Both the position numbers and the translations under genes were made by a program. A stretch of DNA of 64,000 nucleotides from Streptococcus pluranimalium (GTDB lineage Bacteria; Bacillota; Bacilli; Lactobacillales; Streptococcaceae): the NCBI RefSeq assembly GCF_002953735.1, contig NZ_CP025536.1:812001-876000 (forward strand), read 5' to 3'. This document shows, piece after piece, positions 36,681-47,074 of the stretch (position 1 is its first letter; the number at the start of each line of letters is the position of its first letter). The notes below the pieces were generated by a model. That model made no database searches, had not been told where the DNA came from, and saw only the letters and a list, made by a program, of their open reading frames with translations.

Positions 36681-37135
36681 ATTTGTTATATGGAATTCCT
36701 TATAATACCTTACGGCAGTGGTTGGTGGGAGCCCTGTTTAGCAATAGATCACTTTTAGAGTTTATCCTGCACAGTTACTTAGCTACTTTAATTCCAATCA
36801 ACCGTCGCTGAGTGGCTTTTGCTATCTTCAACCTCAAAACGACTTTCAGACCTCAATAGCTTTTCGTATTTCTAACCCCATGGTCATTTCCCTTGACTGT
36901 GGGAACTGTGTTGAGTATTAAAAAAGGTTAGGGAAAGAAATGAAGTTTAGTTTGTAAAATAGCTGTAAAAAACTATCCAGCGGACAGTTTTAGATGAGAT
37001 ATAAAATAGGATCGCACAGATAAATGTCTTTTAATTATTGGGAGTCCTTTCCCATGTAAGATGATTGTCGATACGTCATTTTCTTGTGTAAACTTTTTTT
37101 CTATCGATAGTAAAATACTATGATAAAATAGAGGC
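36681..37135. other. Non-coding region of 455 bases upstream of uvrB
   Basis: No gene is supported. AT-rich -10-like boxes (TAAAAT at about 37109, TGATAAAAT at about 37120) directly precede uvrB. I found no inverted repeat resembling a streptococcal SOS operator, but did not search exhaustively. Confidence 0.4.
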
Positions 37136-39127
37136 ATGATAGATAGACAAGAACATAATACTTTCAAATTAGTATCTAAATACCAACCTTCAGGAGATCA
37201 ACCTCAGGCTATTGAACAGTTAGTTGATAATATTGAAGGGGGTGAAAAATCACAGATTCTCTTAGGAGCAACAGGCACTGGTAAAACCTATACCATGAGT
37301 CAAGTCATTAGCAAGGTTAATAAGCCAACTCTTGTGATTGCTCATAATAAAACGCTGGCAGGTCAGCTCTACGGCGAGTTCAAAGAATTCTTTCCAGACA
37401 ATGCGGTAGAGTACTTTGTTTCTTACTATGATTATTATCAGCCGGAAGCTTATGTGCCGTCATCAGATACTTATATTGAGAAGGATTCGTCGGTTAATGA
37501 TGAGATTGATAAATTAAGGCACTCAGCAACGTCAGCGCTTTTGGAGCGTAATGATGTTATTGTCGTTGCATCCGTCTCTTGTATTTATGGGTTGGGGTCA
37601 CCTAAAGAATATGCCGATTCAGCTGTTTCTTTGAGACCTGGTCAGGAGATTTCTCGAGATCAGTTGCTCAATCAACTAGTGGATATTCAGTTTGAACGAA
37701 ATGATATTGATTTCCAACGTGGTCGTTTTCGTGTGCGTGGTGATGTGGTAGAGATTTTCCCGGCTTCTCGGGATGAACATGCTTTCCGTGTTGAATTTTT
37801 CGGCGATGAAATCGACCGTATCCGTGAAATTGAAAGTCTTACAGGAAAAAATTTGGGTGATGTCGAACACTTAGTGCTCTTTCCAGCCACGCACTTTGTG
37901 ACCAACGATGAACACATGGAGCAGTCTATTGCTAAAATCCAAGCAGAATTAGAAGAACAACTGAAGCTCTTTGAATCAGAAGGTAAACTGCTAGAAGCCC
38001 AGCGCCTAAAACAAAGAACAGAATACGATATCGAAATGTTGCGTGAAATGGGTTATACCAACGGGGTTGAAAACTATTCCCGTCACATGGATGGTCGTAG
38101 TGAGGGGGAGCCACCTTATACCTTACTTGATTTTTTCCCCGAAGATTTCATGATTATGATTGATGAGAGTCACATGACCATGGGACAAATTAAGGGCATG
38201 TATAACGGTGACCGGTCTCGTAAGCAGATGCTGGTTGACTATGGTTTCCGTTTACCATCAGCACTTGATAACCGACCTCTTCGTCGTGAGGAATTTGAAA
38301 GCCATGTTCATCAGATTGTTTATGTATCAGCGACACCTGGTGATTATGAGAATGAACAGACGGATACAGTGACTGAGCAAATCATTCGTCCGACAGGTCT
38401 CTTGGACCCTGAGGTTGAAATTCGTCCGACCATGGGACAAATGGACGACCTCTTAGAAGAGATTACCATTCGTGCGGAAAAGGGCGAGCGGACCTTTATC
38501 ACGACTTTGACCAAAAAGATGGCGGAGGATTTGACCGATTATCTCAAAGAAATGGGTGTCAAGGTCAAATACATGCACTCGGACATTAAAACACTTGAAC
38601 GGACGGAGATTATTCGTGATCTTCGCTTGGGTGTCTTCGATGTTCTTATCGGAATCAATTTACTCCGTGAGGGAATTGATGTCCCAGAAGTTAGCTTGGT
38701 AGCGATTTTGGATGCTGACAAGGAAGGATTCCTCCGAAACGAACGTGGGCTTATCCAGACTATTGGTCGTGCTGCCCGTAACTCAGAAGGGCATGTGATC
38801 ATGTATGCGGATAAGATTACCGAATCCATGCAGCGCGCCATGGATGAAACGGCTCGTCGTCGTGAGATTCAGATGCGCTATAATGAGGAACACGGTATCG
38901 TTCCACAGACCATTAAGAAAGATATTCGTGATTTGATTGCTATTTCCAAAGCTTCTGATACGGAAGTTGCTGAGGAAACAGTTGACTACACAGCTATGAA
39001 CAAGTCAGAACGTCAAGAAGCCATCAAGAAACTGCAAAAACAAATGCAGGAAGCAGCAGAATTACTGGACTTCGAATTGGCGGCACAGATTCGCGATATG
39101 GTTTTGGAATTGAAGGCCATGGATTAG
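37136..39127 (+). CDS. uvrB: Excinuclease ABC subunit B
   Basis: A 663-residue DNA-repair helicase-like protein that loads UvrC at damage. Walker A is LGATGTGKT (about 43-51), the beta-hairpin region is [21 protein letters not shown], with DESH box and motifs V/VI in [12 protein letters not shown] and QTIGRAARN. The UVR motif is at the C-terminus (about 625-660). Full length. The start has a short GAGG-like site. Confidence 0.96.
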   Translation: MIDRQEHNTFKLVSKYQPSGDQPQAIEQLVDNIEGGEKSQILLGATGTGKTYTMSQVISKVNKPTLVIAHNKTLAGQLYGEFKEFFPDNAVEYFVSYYDYYQPEAYVPSSDTYIEKDSSVNDEIDKLRHSATSALLERNDVIVVASVSCIYGLGSPKEYADSAVSLRPGQEISRDQLLNQLVDIQFERNDIDFQRGRFRVRGDVVEIFPASRDEHAFRVEFFGDEIDRIREIESLTGKNLGDVEHLVLFPATHFVTNDEHMEQSIAKIQAELEEQLKLFESEGKLLEAQRLKQRTEYDIEMLREMGYTNGVENYSRHMDGRSEGEPPYTLLDFFPEDFMIMIDESHMTMGQIKGMYNGDRSRKQMLVDYGFRLPSALDNRPLRREEFESHVHQIVYVSATPGDYENEQTDTVTEQIIRPTGLLDPEVEIRPTMGQMDDLLEEITIRAEKGERTFITTLTKKMAEDLTDYLKEMGVKVKYMHSDIKTLERTEIIRDLRLGVFDVLIGINLLREGIDVPEVSLVAILDADKEGFLRNERGLIQTIGRAARNSEGHVIMYADKITESMQRAMDETARRREIQMRYNEEHGIVPQTIKKDIRDLIAISKASDTEVAEETVDYTAMNKSERQEAIKKLQKQMQEAAELLDFELAAQIRDMVLELKAMD

Positions 39128-39146
39128 CAATTAGTGAGGTAGTAGG

Positions 39147-39829
39147 ATGAAAACAAATCATTTTGGACAGTTAGTTGGTGATTCATTGGCCATTGTTTCT
39201 CCAGGGAGATTTCCGGACATTGAAGTGCTATCTGGTCAGACAGTCAGGATTGAAAAAGTAAACGTAAGTCATTTTGATGATCTTTTTGCTGTTTATAGCT
39301 CCTTGACTTCTCCGGAAAAGTTTACCTATATGCCATTCAGTCAATTCGAGGATAAAGAAGAGTTTGGCGCTTTTTTTCAAGAATTACTAGTCCCTATTAC
39401 TTAGCGATTATTGATCAGTCGACAGGAAAAGTAGTTGGATGTTTCTCTCTGATGCGTATTGATACTCGAAATCGAGTTATTGAGATGGGTTGGGTAATCT
39501 ATTCTGATAGACTTCAGAAAACCAAATTGGCTACAGAAGCACAGTACTTAGTAATGACATATGTTTTTGAAGACTTATGTTATCGAAGGTATGAGTGGAA
39601 GTGTGACTCTTTGAATGAAGCTTCTAGGAGAGCAGCGGAACGACTCGGTTTTACCTACGAAGGAACGTTTAGACAAGCAGTTATCTATAAAAATCGAAAC
39701 AGAGATACCAATTGGTACTCAATTATTGATAAAGAATGGTCGGAGAAAAAAAGCCGATTAGAAGCTTGGTTAGATGATAGCAACTTTGATACTAATGGAA
39801 AACAGATTAAGCCACTCAGAGAATGTTAG
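39147..39829 (+). pseudogene. GNAT acetyltransferase gene disrupted by a frameshift
   Basis: The first frame runs from ATG 39147 to a TAG at 39402. The same protein continues in another frame ([20 protein letters not shown]) to 39829, covering the acetyl-CoA core and C-terminus ([23 protein letters not shown]). One extra T in the T7 tract at 39371-39377 would restore an open frame of about 227 residues. The coding pattern downstream is otherwise intact, so the break is recent, phase-variable, or a sequencing error. Confidence 0.8.
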
Positions 39830-39835
39830 CAGTAA

Positions 39836-39868
39836 AAAAACTTTGGAAGAGCTCCAAAGTTTTTTCTT
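39836..39868. terminator. Bidirectional terminator
   Basis: AAAAAACTTTGGA pairs with TCCAAAGTTTTTT around AGAGC, between the broken acetyltransferase and the convergent malG. Confidence 0.85.
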
Positions 39869-40703
39869 ATTTAACAGAACCACCAGTAATCCCTTCAACA
39901 TAGTATTTTTGCATAAACATGAAGAGGAGGGTAATCGGAACGGCAATGAGGACAGAACCTGCTGTAAATGACATAAACCATTTATTGATAGTATCGGGTT
40001 GAAGCATTGAGAAGAGTCCAATGGCAACCGTATATTTACTAGTGGCATCACCAAGAATAACTTGGGCAAAGATGAAATCCATCCAAGGACCAATAAAAGC
40101 TATAAGGGCTGTATAAACAATGATTGGTTTTGAGAGCGGTAGCGTAATCTTGAAGAAAATATCCTTACGGGTCGCACCATCAATCATAGCAGATTCATCC
40201 AGAGAGTATGGAATGGTATCAAAGAACCCTTTGGCAATGTAAAAACCGAGTGCTGCTCCAGATGAGTACACTAAGACTAAGGCTGTTAAGGATTGTGTTA
40301 AATTAAGAGCTTTTAAAATATAATAAACAGCAATCATGCTCATAAAACCAGGGAACATATTCAATACAAGTGCTAGTTTTAAAAAACCGTTGCGGAATTT
40401 AAATTTAATACGGCTGAGTGAGTAAGCCATGGCAACTGTGATAAACGTTGAAATGATACATGTTGCTAATGCGACAATAAGGGTATTGATAAACCATTTC
40501 CCAAATGGGAAAGACTCATTTGTAAAGAGATTAATGTAATTCTCTAAAGTCCAGGTTTTGGGGATGAAATAATTAACGTAAGCAGTACCCTCGCCACGCA
40601 AACTAGTTAAGATGACCCAGGCGATAGGAAAGAGCCAAATAATGGAAAGGACAATGAGTAGGGTATAAATAAATCCTAATTGCATACGACGTTTTGATTT
40701 CAT
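39867..40703 (-). CDS. malG: Maltose/maltodextrin ABC transporter permease
   Basis: A 278-residue six-helix permease with the EAA loop (DESAMIDGATRKDIFFKITLPLSKP). It pairs with MalF; the start touches the malF stop. No MalK-type ATPase is encoded here, so a shared sugar ATPase elsewhere in the genome probably energises it (inference from other streptococci). Confidence 0.93.
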   Translation of the reverse strand: MKSKRRMQLGFIYTLLIVLSIIWLFPIAWVILTSLRGEGTAYVNYFIPKTWTLENYINLFTNESFPFGKWFINTLIVALATCIISTFITVAMAYSLSRIKFKFRNGFLKLALVLNMFPGFMSMIAVYYILKALNLTQSLTALVLVYSSGAALGFYIAKGFFDTIPYSLDESAMIDGATRKDIFFKITLPLSKPIIVYTALIAFIGPWMDFIFAQVILGDATSKYTVAIGLFSMLQPDTINKWFMSFTAGSVLIAVPITLLFMFMQKYYVEGITGGSVK

Positions 40704-42064
40704 TATTTAACAACTCCTTCCTTATAAGATGCTGTGCGCGTGTAAGCTAGTAAGCTAAAGCTAGCTGAGAGCACAAAGATCAAAATACCGATAACAGAAG
40801 CTAGGTTGTAGTCTGCAGCTGTAACGGTCAGTTTGTAGAGCCATGTTACCAAGAGGTCGGTAGAGCCTGCTTGATAGAATTTTGAGTTAACAGGTCCACC
40901 ACCCGTGAGGAGATAAATAACGTTAAAGTTATTGATATTTCCGATAAATTGTTGAATCAAGGTCGGTGTCATGATTAAGAGAATCTGTGGGAAAGTGATG
41001 GATTTGAAGATCTGGAACTTGCTAGCACCATCGATTTCGGCAGCCTCGATTTGCTCTTGTGGGAGATTCATGATGATACCGGTTGCAACAAGCATGGTAA
41101 CAGGGATACCTACCCACATGTTAACAAATATAATAGAAAATTTAGCCCAGAGCGGGTCTGACAGAAATGGTAGCCCTTGGCTAATGAGACCAAGTTTTTG
41201 AAGCAAGATATTGAGAGGCCCTTCATCATTAAGCAAATTACGCATGATGAGTAGGGAAATAAATTGTGGTACTGCCATAGTAATGACAAAGATAGTCCGC
41301 CACATTTTTTTGAATTTTAGACCTTTGGTATTAATCAAAAGGGCTAGAAGAATACCAAAAAAGAAGTTCGTTACCGTTGCGAAAACTGCCCAAATTAGGG
41401 TCCAAGAAAGGACAGGGAAGAAAGTACCAGCCATACGACCACTTAGGATATTTCCAAAATTGGTAAAACCAACCCAGTCAAAGAGTGATTTAGGTGGCAA
41501 ATGATTGTGATCGTAATTGGTAAAAGCCAATGAAATCATATAAATCAAAGGCAAAATGGTAAATAAAAGTACCCCAATCATTGGAATTGCCATAAGAGTC
41601 ATATGAAAGCGACCGTTAGATAAGGTTGCTAGATCTTCTTTAAAACTAGGGATTTTAGTATTGTCGCGTTTAATGACATAAAGATTACGGGCACTTTTTA
41701 GATTACACCAATAAATATAGGCAAAAACCAAACAGAAGATGATAGAGGCGAGTCCAAAGATAAGCATGAGCATGGAGTTATCACCTTCAACAGCCACGGC
41801 AATTTCGATACCATTGACAGTCTTAGTCGCCATACCTTGTTCCTTGGTGCCAAGTGTGATTAAATTTCCAAATGCTGGAATAACTTGTGTGACAAGGGCA
41901 ATCAGAAATACGACTTCAGTTGCTAAGAATAAGATGCCCTTTATGATTTGTTTGTTAGCCAGATTGGCGAATCCCATAATGAGGGCAGATAACTTAATAT
42001 CCCATCCACCTTTAGAAAGTGCTTGAGGGACACTGACGTCATCGTAAAAGTGGGACTTAGTCAT
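40703..42064 (-). CDS. malF: Maltose/maltodextrin ABC transporter permease
   Basis: A 453-residue permease with an N-terminal extension (helices at about 50-70 and 100-120) before the six-helix core and EAA loop (QIEAAEIDGASKFQIFKSITFP). The extension is typical of streptococcal MalF. AAGGAG precedes the start. An intercistronic terminator separates it from malE. Confidence 0.93.
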   Translation of the reverse strand: MTKSHFYDDVSVPQALSKGGWDIKLSALIMGFANLANKQIIKGILFLATEVVFLIALVTQVIPAFGNLITLGTKEQGMATKTVNGIEIAVAVEGDNSMLMLIFGLASIIFCLVFAYIYWCNLKSARNLYVIKRDNTKIPSFKEDLATLSNGRFHMTLMAIPMIGVLLFTILPLIYMISLAFTNYDHNHLPPKSLFDWVGFTNFGNILSGRMAGTFFPVLSWTLIWAVFATVTNFFFGILLALLINTKGLKFKKMWRTIFVITMAVPQFISLLIMRNLLNDEGPLNILLQKLGLISQGLPFLSDPLWAKFSIIFVNMWVGIPVTMLVATGIIMNLPQEQIEAAEIDGASKFQIFKSITFPQILLIMTPTLIQQFIGNINNFNVIYLLTGGGPVNSKFYQAGSTDLLVTWLYKLTVTAADYNLASVIGILIFVLSASFSLLAYTRTASYKEGVVK

Positions 42065-42421
42065 AGTTTTCTCCTTTAAGTGTGATTGAATTTCTACTGG
42101 ATAAATCAGCTAAATACGGAGGTTAGTCAATTTAGCGAATAGGAATTCAGATAAATATATCAAATGAACTAACAGTTTATTTGATTCCTCACTCAGTTAA
42201 ACTATCCTTAAGAAGCCTGTCTAGGGCGCAGATAACTTTCTAGTTAGTTAGAAATATAGCTAGTTTGTTAGCTAAAATCTGACTTCCAAAACTATAAATT
42301 AGAATGAAAAATCTATCGCTGATAATTCAAAAGAATATAAAAAGGCGGAGTGTTCTCACAACACATCTGTTGGAGTTAATCTCCGCCTACTAGATTGATT
42401 GCAATGACAACTTAATAAGGA
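42065..42421 (-). other. Intercistronic region malE-malF, 357 bases
   Basis: It contains the hairpin listed at 42330-42390 and otherwise no recognised gene or promoter with certainty. It lies between cotranscribed-orientation genes. Confidence 0.5.
42330..42390 (-). terminator. Attenuating terminator after malE
   Basis: On the minus strand GGCGGAG (42387-42381) pairs with CTCCGCC (42350-42344), followed by TTTTTATATTCTTTT. The enclosed 30 bases can fold into a smaller hairpin. It would lower malFG expression relative to malE. Confidence 0.65.
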
Positions 42422-43654
42422 TTATTTAGAGTCAGCTAGATCTTTATCAAGTTGTTTTAATTTTTTGAGGTAATCGGCTTCTTTAATTTTACCATTGTAA
42501 GTGTCAGAAAGGATAGCGGCACTTTCTGTCCAGAAGGCTGTCATTTGACTAAGTTTTGGCATAACAACAGTATATTTATCTGAAGAGCCCATGGTAATAA
42601 CTGTCTTGGCAAGTTGATCGTTTTGAACGTCGTCAGATTCTTGAACGTCCTTGTTCGAAGGGACAATAGAACGTTTTTCAAATTGATTTTCTTGGCTGTC
42701 TTCGCTAGTTAAGTACGAAGCTAGCTGATAGCTAGCAGCAATGCGTTCTGCATTACCTTTAGCAGGTGCTTGGTTGACAGCGTAGAGTTTAACACCCAAG
42801 AAGGCTTTTTGCTGTACATCTTTATCGCCAATTTTGATAGTTGGGTAGGCTGCGATACCAAGTTTGTCTTCACCGATGGATTCTTTGGCTGTTTCGTAAT
42901 CCCATGGTCCTGATTCAAAAGCAGCGATTGAGCCATCACCAAACTTAGACATGGTGTTGTTAGCATCTACGTTGACAAAACCTTTGTTATCTTTTTGACT
43001 AGCAATCCATTTTAGAACGCTGACACCGGCTTCATTTCCCCAGTTTGTACCTTTAACATCTTCTCCGTCCTTACCAAATAGTGTATTGCCGACAGACATA
43101 AAGAGTGGGGCGATGTGGTAGGCATTGACTTCTTTTAAATTAGCACCAAAGGTAGCATTGTCTGTGATACTTTCGTATGATTTGACTTGTTCTTCAGAAA
43201 GTTTTTCTTTGTTGTAGTAGAGAACTTGTGATTCGATCCCAAATGGGAAGGCATAAGTTTTCCCTTTATATTGTGCACCGGCAAGAGCTTGTTCAGTTGA
43301 TTCTTTTTTTATTTCCTTAGCGTATTTTTTTGGAAGGGCTTGGATAGCGCCAGATTCTACCAATTGACCGAGTTGGTCATGCGGAAGGGAGAAAACGTCT
43401 GCAGCAGCGCTAGGGTCCTTTTTAATTTTTTCTTGAGCTTTTGGATCTTCAGATTCAACAACTTTAACTTTGAAGCCTGAATCTTTTTCAAATTCTTTAA
43501 CAATTTTTTGATAAGATTTTTTAGCTCCTGTTGGTACCCAAAGTTTAATAGTATCTTTTGAAGCAGCATTGACTTCGGTTGTACTTGTGACAGCGACTCC
43601 ACCAATAAGTGAGAGGCTTGCTCCGAATAATGCGACTTTTTGCCATGATTTCAT
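42422..43654 (-). CDS. malE: Maltose/maltodextrin-binding protein, secretory form
   Basis: A 410-residue SBP_bac_1 protein (DTIKLWVPTGAKKSYQKIV start of mature domain, PFGIESQVLYYNKE, FESGPWDYE). The N-terminus is a signal peptide (MKSWQKVALFGASLSLIGGV...) ending EVNA-AS with a signal peptidase I-type site and no lipobox cysteine, which is unusual for a Gram-positive ABC binding protein. GGAGGAAA precedes the start. MalR/CcpA-like operators lie upstream. Confidence 0.92.
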   Translation of the reverse strand: MKSWQKVALFGASLSLIGGVAVTSTTEVNAASKDTIKLWVPTGAKKSYQKIVKEFEKDSGFKVKVVESEDPKAQEKIKKDPSAAADVFSLPHDQLGQLVESGAIQALPKKYAKEIKKESTEQALAGAQYKGKTYAFPFGIESQVLYYNKEKLSEEQVKSYESITDNATFGANLKEVNAYHIAPLFMSVGNTLFGKDGEDVKGTNWGNEAGVSVLKWIASQKDNKGFVNVDANNTMSKFGDGSIAAFESGPWDYETAKESIGEDKLGIAAYPTIKIGDKDVQQKAFLGVKLYAVNQAPAKGNAERIAASYQLASYLTSEDSQENQFEKRSIVPSNKDVQESDDVQNDQLAKTVITMGSSDKYTVVMPKLSQMTAFWTESAAILSDTYNGKIKEADYLKKLKQLDKDLADSK

Positions 43655-43687
43655 AGCGTTTTCCTCCTAAGAAAATTATTGATATCT

Positions 43688-43718
43688 TTATTATGCAATC
43701 GCTTGCAAAAAATGTCAA
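43688..43718 (-). promoter_or_regulatory. malE promoter with MalR/CcpA operator
   Basis: On the minus strand TTGACA (43718-43713) and a TAATAA/ATAATA -10 around 43693-43688 enclose TGCAAGCGATTGCA (43707-43694). That 14-mer fits the catabolite-response consensus TGNAANCGNTNNCA at every fixed position and also looks like a LacI/MalR palindrome. Confidence 0.65.
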
Positions 43719-44282
43719 GTCTTATTTTACAAAAATCAAAAAAATTTTTAAATAATCCTTATGTTAAGTTTAAGTTTTTTGTTCAAAAATATCTATAACT
43801 TAAAGCAATCGATTGCGTATAACGGGGTGTTTTAGCGATAGAATTCAAAAATATAAAATCTTTCAACGCTTTAGAAATACTTTGATTTTTTGGTTTGCAA
43901 GACCAATCGACGAGTGATATGTTGATAGTGATAGAATGAAGGTGGTTTTAAATAATCGTCTTTGAAACTATAATTAGCAGCTTCTTAGTCAGTTTCTCTG
44001 AATAGTTATTATCTAAAGCAAGATGATGCTAAAGGAATACCACTTGTAAAGAATACTATTTGGTTGTTTGTAGACCTCTTGCTCAAACTAGAGTTTTGAT
44101 GACCATTATACTCAAACAGCTTTCTTTTAACGTCAGTCTTTTGATGGAGGAATTGCCAATTTTACTCAGTCAAAAAGCTAAAAAGCAATCGCTTGCAATG
44201 TGATAAATGCTTTTAATACAGGTATAAAAGCATCGTAGATAACATGACAATAAGATGTTTATTGCAAAAAATGGCAAAAGTA

Positions 44283-44311
44283 TTGAAAACGCTTGTGAAG
44301 TATTGTAAACT
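44283..44311 (+). promoter_or_regulatory. malR promoter with operator-like spacer
   Basis: TTGAAA 44283-44288 and TAAACT 44306-44311 are 17 bases apart. AAAACGCTTGTG at the start of the spacer resembles the other palindromes, suggesting autoregulation. Confidence 0.5.
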
Positions 44312-44347
44312 AGAACAATCAAAAGTATAGGTAAAGGAGTTTAGACC

Positions 44348-45373
44348 ATGGCTACTATAAAAGATGTTGCAGAAAGAGCTGGTGTAAACCCATCAACTGT
44401 TAGCCGAGTCTTGAAAGATAACCGTTCTATTTCACAGAAAACGAAAGATAAGGTTAGAAAAGCTATGGCTGAGTTAGGCTATGTCCCTAATGTCGCTGCT
44501 CAAATGCTAGCAAGTGGTTTGACTCATAACATTGGTTTGGTTTTCCCGCCACTAGCAACACCGGACCGCTTAAGCGAACCCTTCTTCATGCGCATTCTTT
44601 CGACGATTACGCATGAAGCGAAGTTGAAGGATTTTACCATTTCGATCGCAACAGGTACTTCGCTAGATGATTTACTAGATCAGGTAACCTTGATGCACCA
44701 GCAAAAACGAGTTGATGGTTTTATTATTTTGTATTCTGATCAGAATGATCCTATTAGGGATTATTTATTGAAAAATAAACTACCTTTTGTGATCGTGGGA
44801 GCACCAGAGGGCAATGAAACACAGATTACATACATTAATAATGATAACCAACTGATGGGAAAAAGTGCTGTCGAACATCTTTACGAAAAAGGGCATAAAG
44901 ATATTTATTTTATCACGGATGATTTAAAATCAGAAGTTGCTTCGGAACGTTTTATGGGGTATGTCAAAGGTATGATGCGACTAGATTTAACTTATCACCC
45001 AATGTTTCTATTTGACCCAGCAGATGCTAAAAAAGTGGATGAGCTAATGACTGCAATTGAAACTGAAAGGCCAACAGCTCTGGTTGTTATTTCTGACCGG
45101 GTGACGATTCGCTTAATGCAATTGCTTTCTTATTATGGCTTAAAAGTACCGGATGATATTTCCATTATCACCTTTAACAATTCCATCTTTTCAAAGCTTA
45201 TACACCCCTATCTAACCACTTTTGATATTCATGTGGATCATTTAGGAGAGACTAGCTTTAAGCGATTATTGACTATTATTCAGTCTAAGCAAGAAGAAAA
45301 AAGTGAACAAATTATTGTTCCTTTTACGCTGAAAGAGAGAGAGTCAGTTAGAAATTTAAAGAAAAATCAGTAA
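44348..45373 (+). CDS. malR: Maltose operon repressor, LacI family
   Basis: A 341-residue regulator: N-terminal helix-turn-helix with hinge (MATIKDVAERAGVNPSTVSR, residues 1-20, then NRSISQKTKDKVRKAMAELGYVPN) and a periplasmic-binding-like sugar domain (about 60-335). AAAGGAG precedes the start. It likely binds the palindromes beside malE, malR and malQ and releases them with maltose or maltodextrin (inferred from pneumococcal MalR). Confidence 0.92.
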   Translation: MATIKDVAERAGVNPSTVSRVLKDNRSISQKTKDKVRKAMAELGYVPNVAAQMLASGLTHNIGLVFPPLATPDRLSEPFFMRILSTITHEAKLKDFTISIATGTSLDDLLDQVTLMHQQKRVDGFIILYSDQNDPIRDYLLKNKLPFVIVGAPEGNETQITYINNDNQLMGKSAVEHLYEKGHKDIYFITDDLKSEVASERFMGYVKGMMRLDLTYHPMFLFDPADAKKVDELMTAIETERPTALVVISDRVTIRLMQLLSYYGLKVPDDISIITFNNSIFSKLIHPYLTTFDIHVDHLGETSFKRLLTIIQSKQEEKSEQIIVPFTLKERESVRNLKKNQ

Positions 45374-45467
45374 ATTCCAAACATTTCACAAAAATCAATG
45401 TAAAAGCCTTGCCATCAAGGCTTTTTTAGTTATGATAAAAGAGAAAAATAAAAATTCGAAAAAATCA

Positions 45468-45496
45468 TTGACTTACGCAAGCGTTTGCGTTATGCT
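45468..45496 (+). promoter_or_regulatory. malQ-malP promoter with operator in the spacer
   Basis: TTGACT 45468-45473 and TATGCT 45491-45496 are 17 bases apart, and nearly the whole spacer is the palindrome ACGCAAGCGTTTGCGT (45475-45490). Repressor binding would directly block polymerase. Confidence 0.75.
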
Positions 45497-45532
45497 TTTT
45501 ATAGCAAAACAAAATAAAAAGGGGAAAGTAGT

Positions 45533-47074
45533 ATGAGTCAACGTGAAAGTGGTATCCTCATGCATATTTCTTCTTTACCCGGTCAATTTGGGATTGGCTC
45601 GTTTGGTAAAGAGGCTTATGACTTCGTGGATTTTTTAGTTGAGACGAAACAGACCTATTGGCAAATTCTGCCGTTAACAACAACTAGTTATGGCGACTCG
45701 CCTTATCAATCATTTTCTGCTATTGCCGGAAATACACACTTTATTGATTTGGCTTATTTAGCAGAGTCTGGCTATTTATCAACGGATGATTATCAGGGGA
45801 TTTCATTCGGGGATAATCAAGAAGAAGTAGATTATGCTTTAATTTACAAAAGACGTCGTCCAATTTTAGAAAAAGCTGTAAAGGGTTTCTTGTCAAGCAC
45901 AGAAGGGCTATCCTTATTAGAAACTTTCGAGTTTGAAAATAGCTGGGTTTCAGACTTTGCTGACTTTATGGCTATTAAAGAACACTTCGGTAGTAAGGCC
46001 CTTCAAGAGTGGGAAGACAAGGCTATTGTTCAGCGAGATAAGTTTGCATTGGAAAGTTATCGTGAGAAACTTTCAGATGTCATTCTCTATCATAAAGTGA
46101 CACAATATTTCTTCTACTCACAGTGGCTAGATTTGAAGACTTACGCTAATGAGAATGGTATCCAAATTATTGGTGATATGCCAATTTACGTATCAGCTGA
46201 TAGTGTTGAAGTTTGGACGATGCCAGAGTTATTCAAACTAGATGCTGAACGGCGTCCACTCTTCATTGCAGGTGTCCCAGCAGATGAATTTAGTGATACT
46301 GGTCAACTTTGGGGAAACCCTATCTATAATTGGAATCTTCATGAAGAAACTGGCTATGCTTGGTGGGTTTATCGTATTAAAGAGAGTTTTAAAATCTATG
46401 ATAAGCTCCGCATTGACCATTTTAAAGGTTTTTCTGATTTTTGGGAAATCCCTGGAGGGGACGATACAGCCATCAACGGTCATTGGTCAGAAGGTCCTGG
46501 CTATAAGCTGTTCGAGGCTGTCAAAAATGAACTTGGTGAATTGCCAATCATCGCTGAAAACTTGGGATACATCGATGAAAAAGCTGAGAAATTACTGGCT
46601 GAAACGGCTTATCCAGGTATGAAAATCATGGAGTTTGGCTTCTATGATATTGAAGGACAAAGTATTGATATTCCACACAACTATACGCCGGATACAGTTG
46701 CCTACACCGGGACACATGATAATGAGGTAGTCAATGGTTGGTACGCCAATCTAAGCGAGGAGCAACAAGCCTTTCTAAATACCTACATCCATCGCAGTCA
46801 GGATGAAAAAATCACAGAAGCCATGCTACGAAGCTTGTACGCTAGTGTGAGTCATATTACCATTGCCACCATGCAAGACCTACTGGATAAAGATGAGACC
46901 TCACGGATGAACACCCCAAATACGCTCGGTGGTAACTGGCAATGGCGGATGCTTGCAGAAGATTTAACACAAGACAAGAAGGACTTTTTAACAAGCATCA
47001 CTGAGCTATATGCTCGTGCTAACACATCACTCGTCACAACAAAGAAACAATTAGAGGAAGAGGACAATGACTAA
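45533..47074 (+). CDS. malQ: 4-alpha-glucanotransferase (amylomaltase)
   Basis: A 513-residue GH77 enzyme that transfers glucan segments between maltodextrins. Family blocks are [20 protein letters not shown] (about 6-25), [26 protein letters not shown] with the nucleophile Asp, and [18 protein letters not shown] precedes the ATG. It overlaps malP by eight bases. Confidence 0.95.
   Translation: MSQRESGILMHISSLPGQFGIGSFGKEAYDFVDFLVETKQTYWQILPLTTTSYGDSPYQSFSAIAGNTHFIDLAYLAESGYLSTDDYQGISFGDNQEEVDYALIYKRRRPILEKAVKGFLSSTEGLSLLETFEFENSWVSDFADFMAIKEHFGSKALQEWEDKAIVQRDKFALESYREKLSDVILYHKVTQYFFYSQWLDLKTYANENGIQIIGDMPIYVSADSVEVWTMPELFKLDAERRPLFIAGVPADEFSDTGQLWGNPIYNWNLHEETGYAWWVYRIKESFKIYDKLRIDHFKGFSDFWEIPGGDDTAINGHWSEGPGYKLFEAVKNELGELPIIAENLGYIDEKAEKLLAETAYPGMKIMEFGFYDIEGQSIDIPHNYTPDTVAYTGTHDNEVVNGWYANLSEEQQAFLNTYIHRSQDEKITEAMLRSLYASVSHITIATMQDLLDKDETSRMNTPNTLGGNWQWRMLAEDLTQDKKDFLTSITELYARANTSLVTTKKQLEEEDND

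Larger units (their letters stand above)
43655..44347. other. malE-malR divergent control region, 693 bases
   Basis: There is no gene. It holds the malE promoter at one end, the malR promoter at the other, and LacI-type palindromes at 43695-43706 (GCAATCGCTTGC), 43805-43816 (GCAATCGATTGC, perfect), 44185-44196 (GCAATCGCTTGC) and a degenerate one near 44285. Confidence 0.7.

Noticed and set aside
43655..44347. Degenerate mobile element in the malE-malR gap
   Set aside because: No terminal inverted repeats, target duplications or transposase remnants were seen; the palindromes fit operators.
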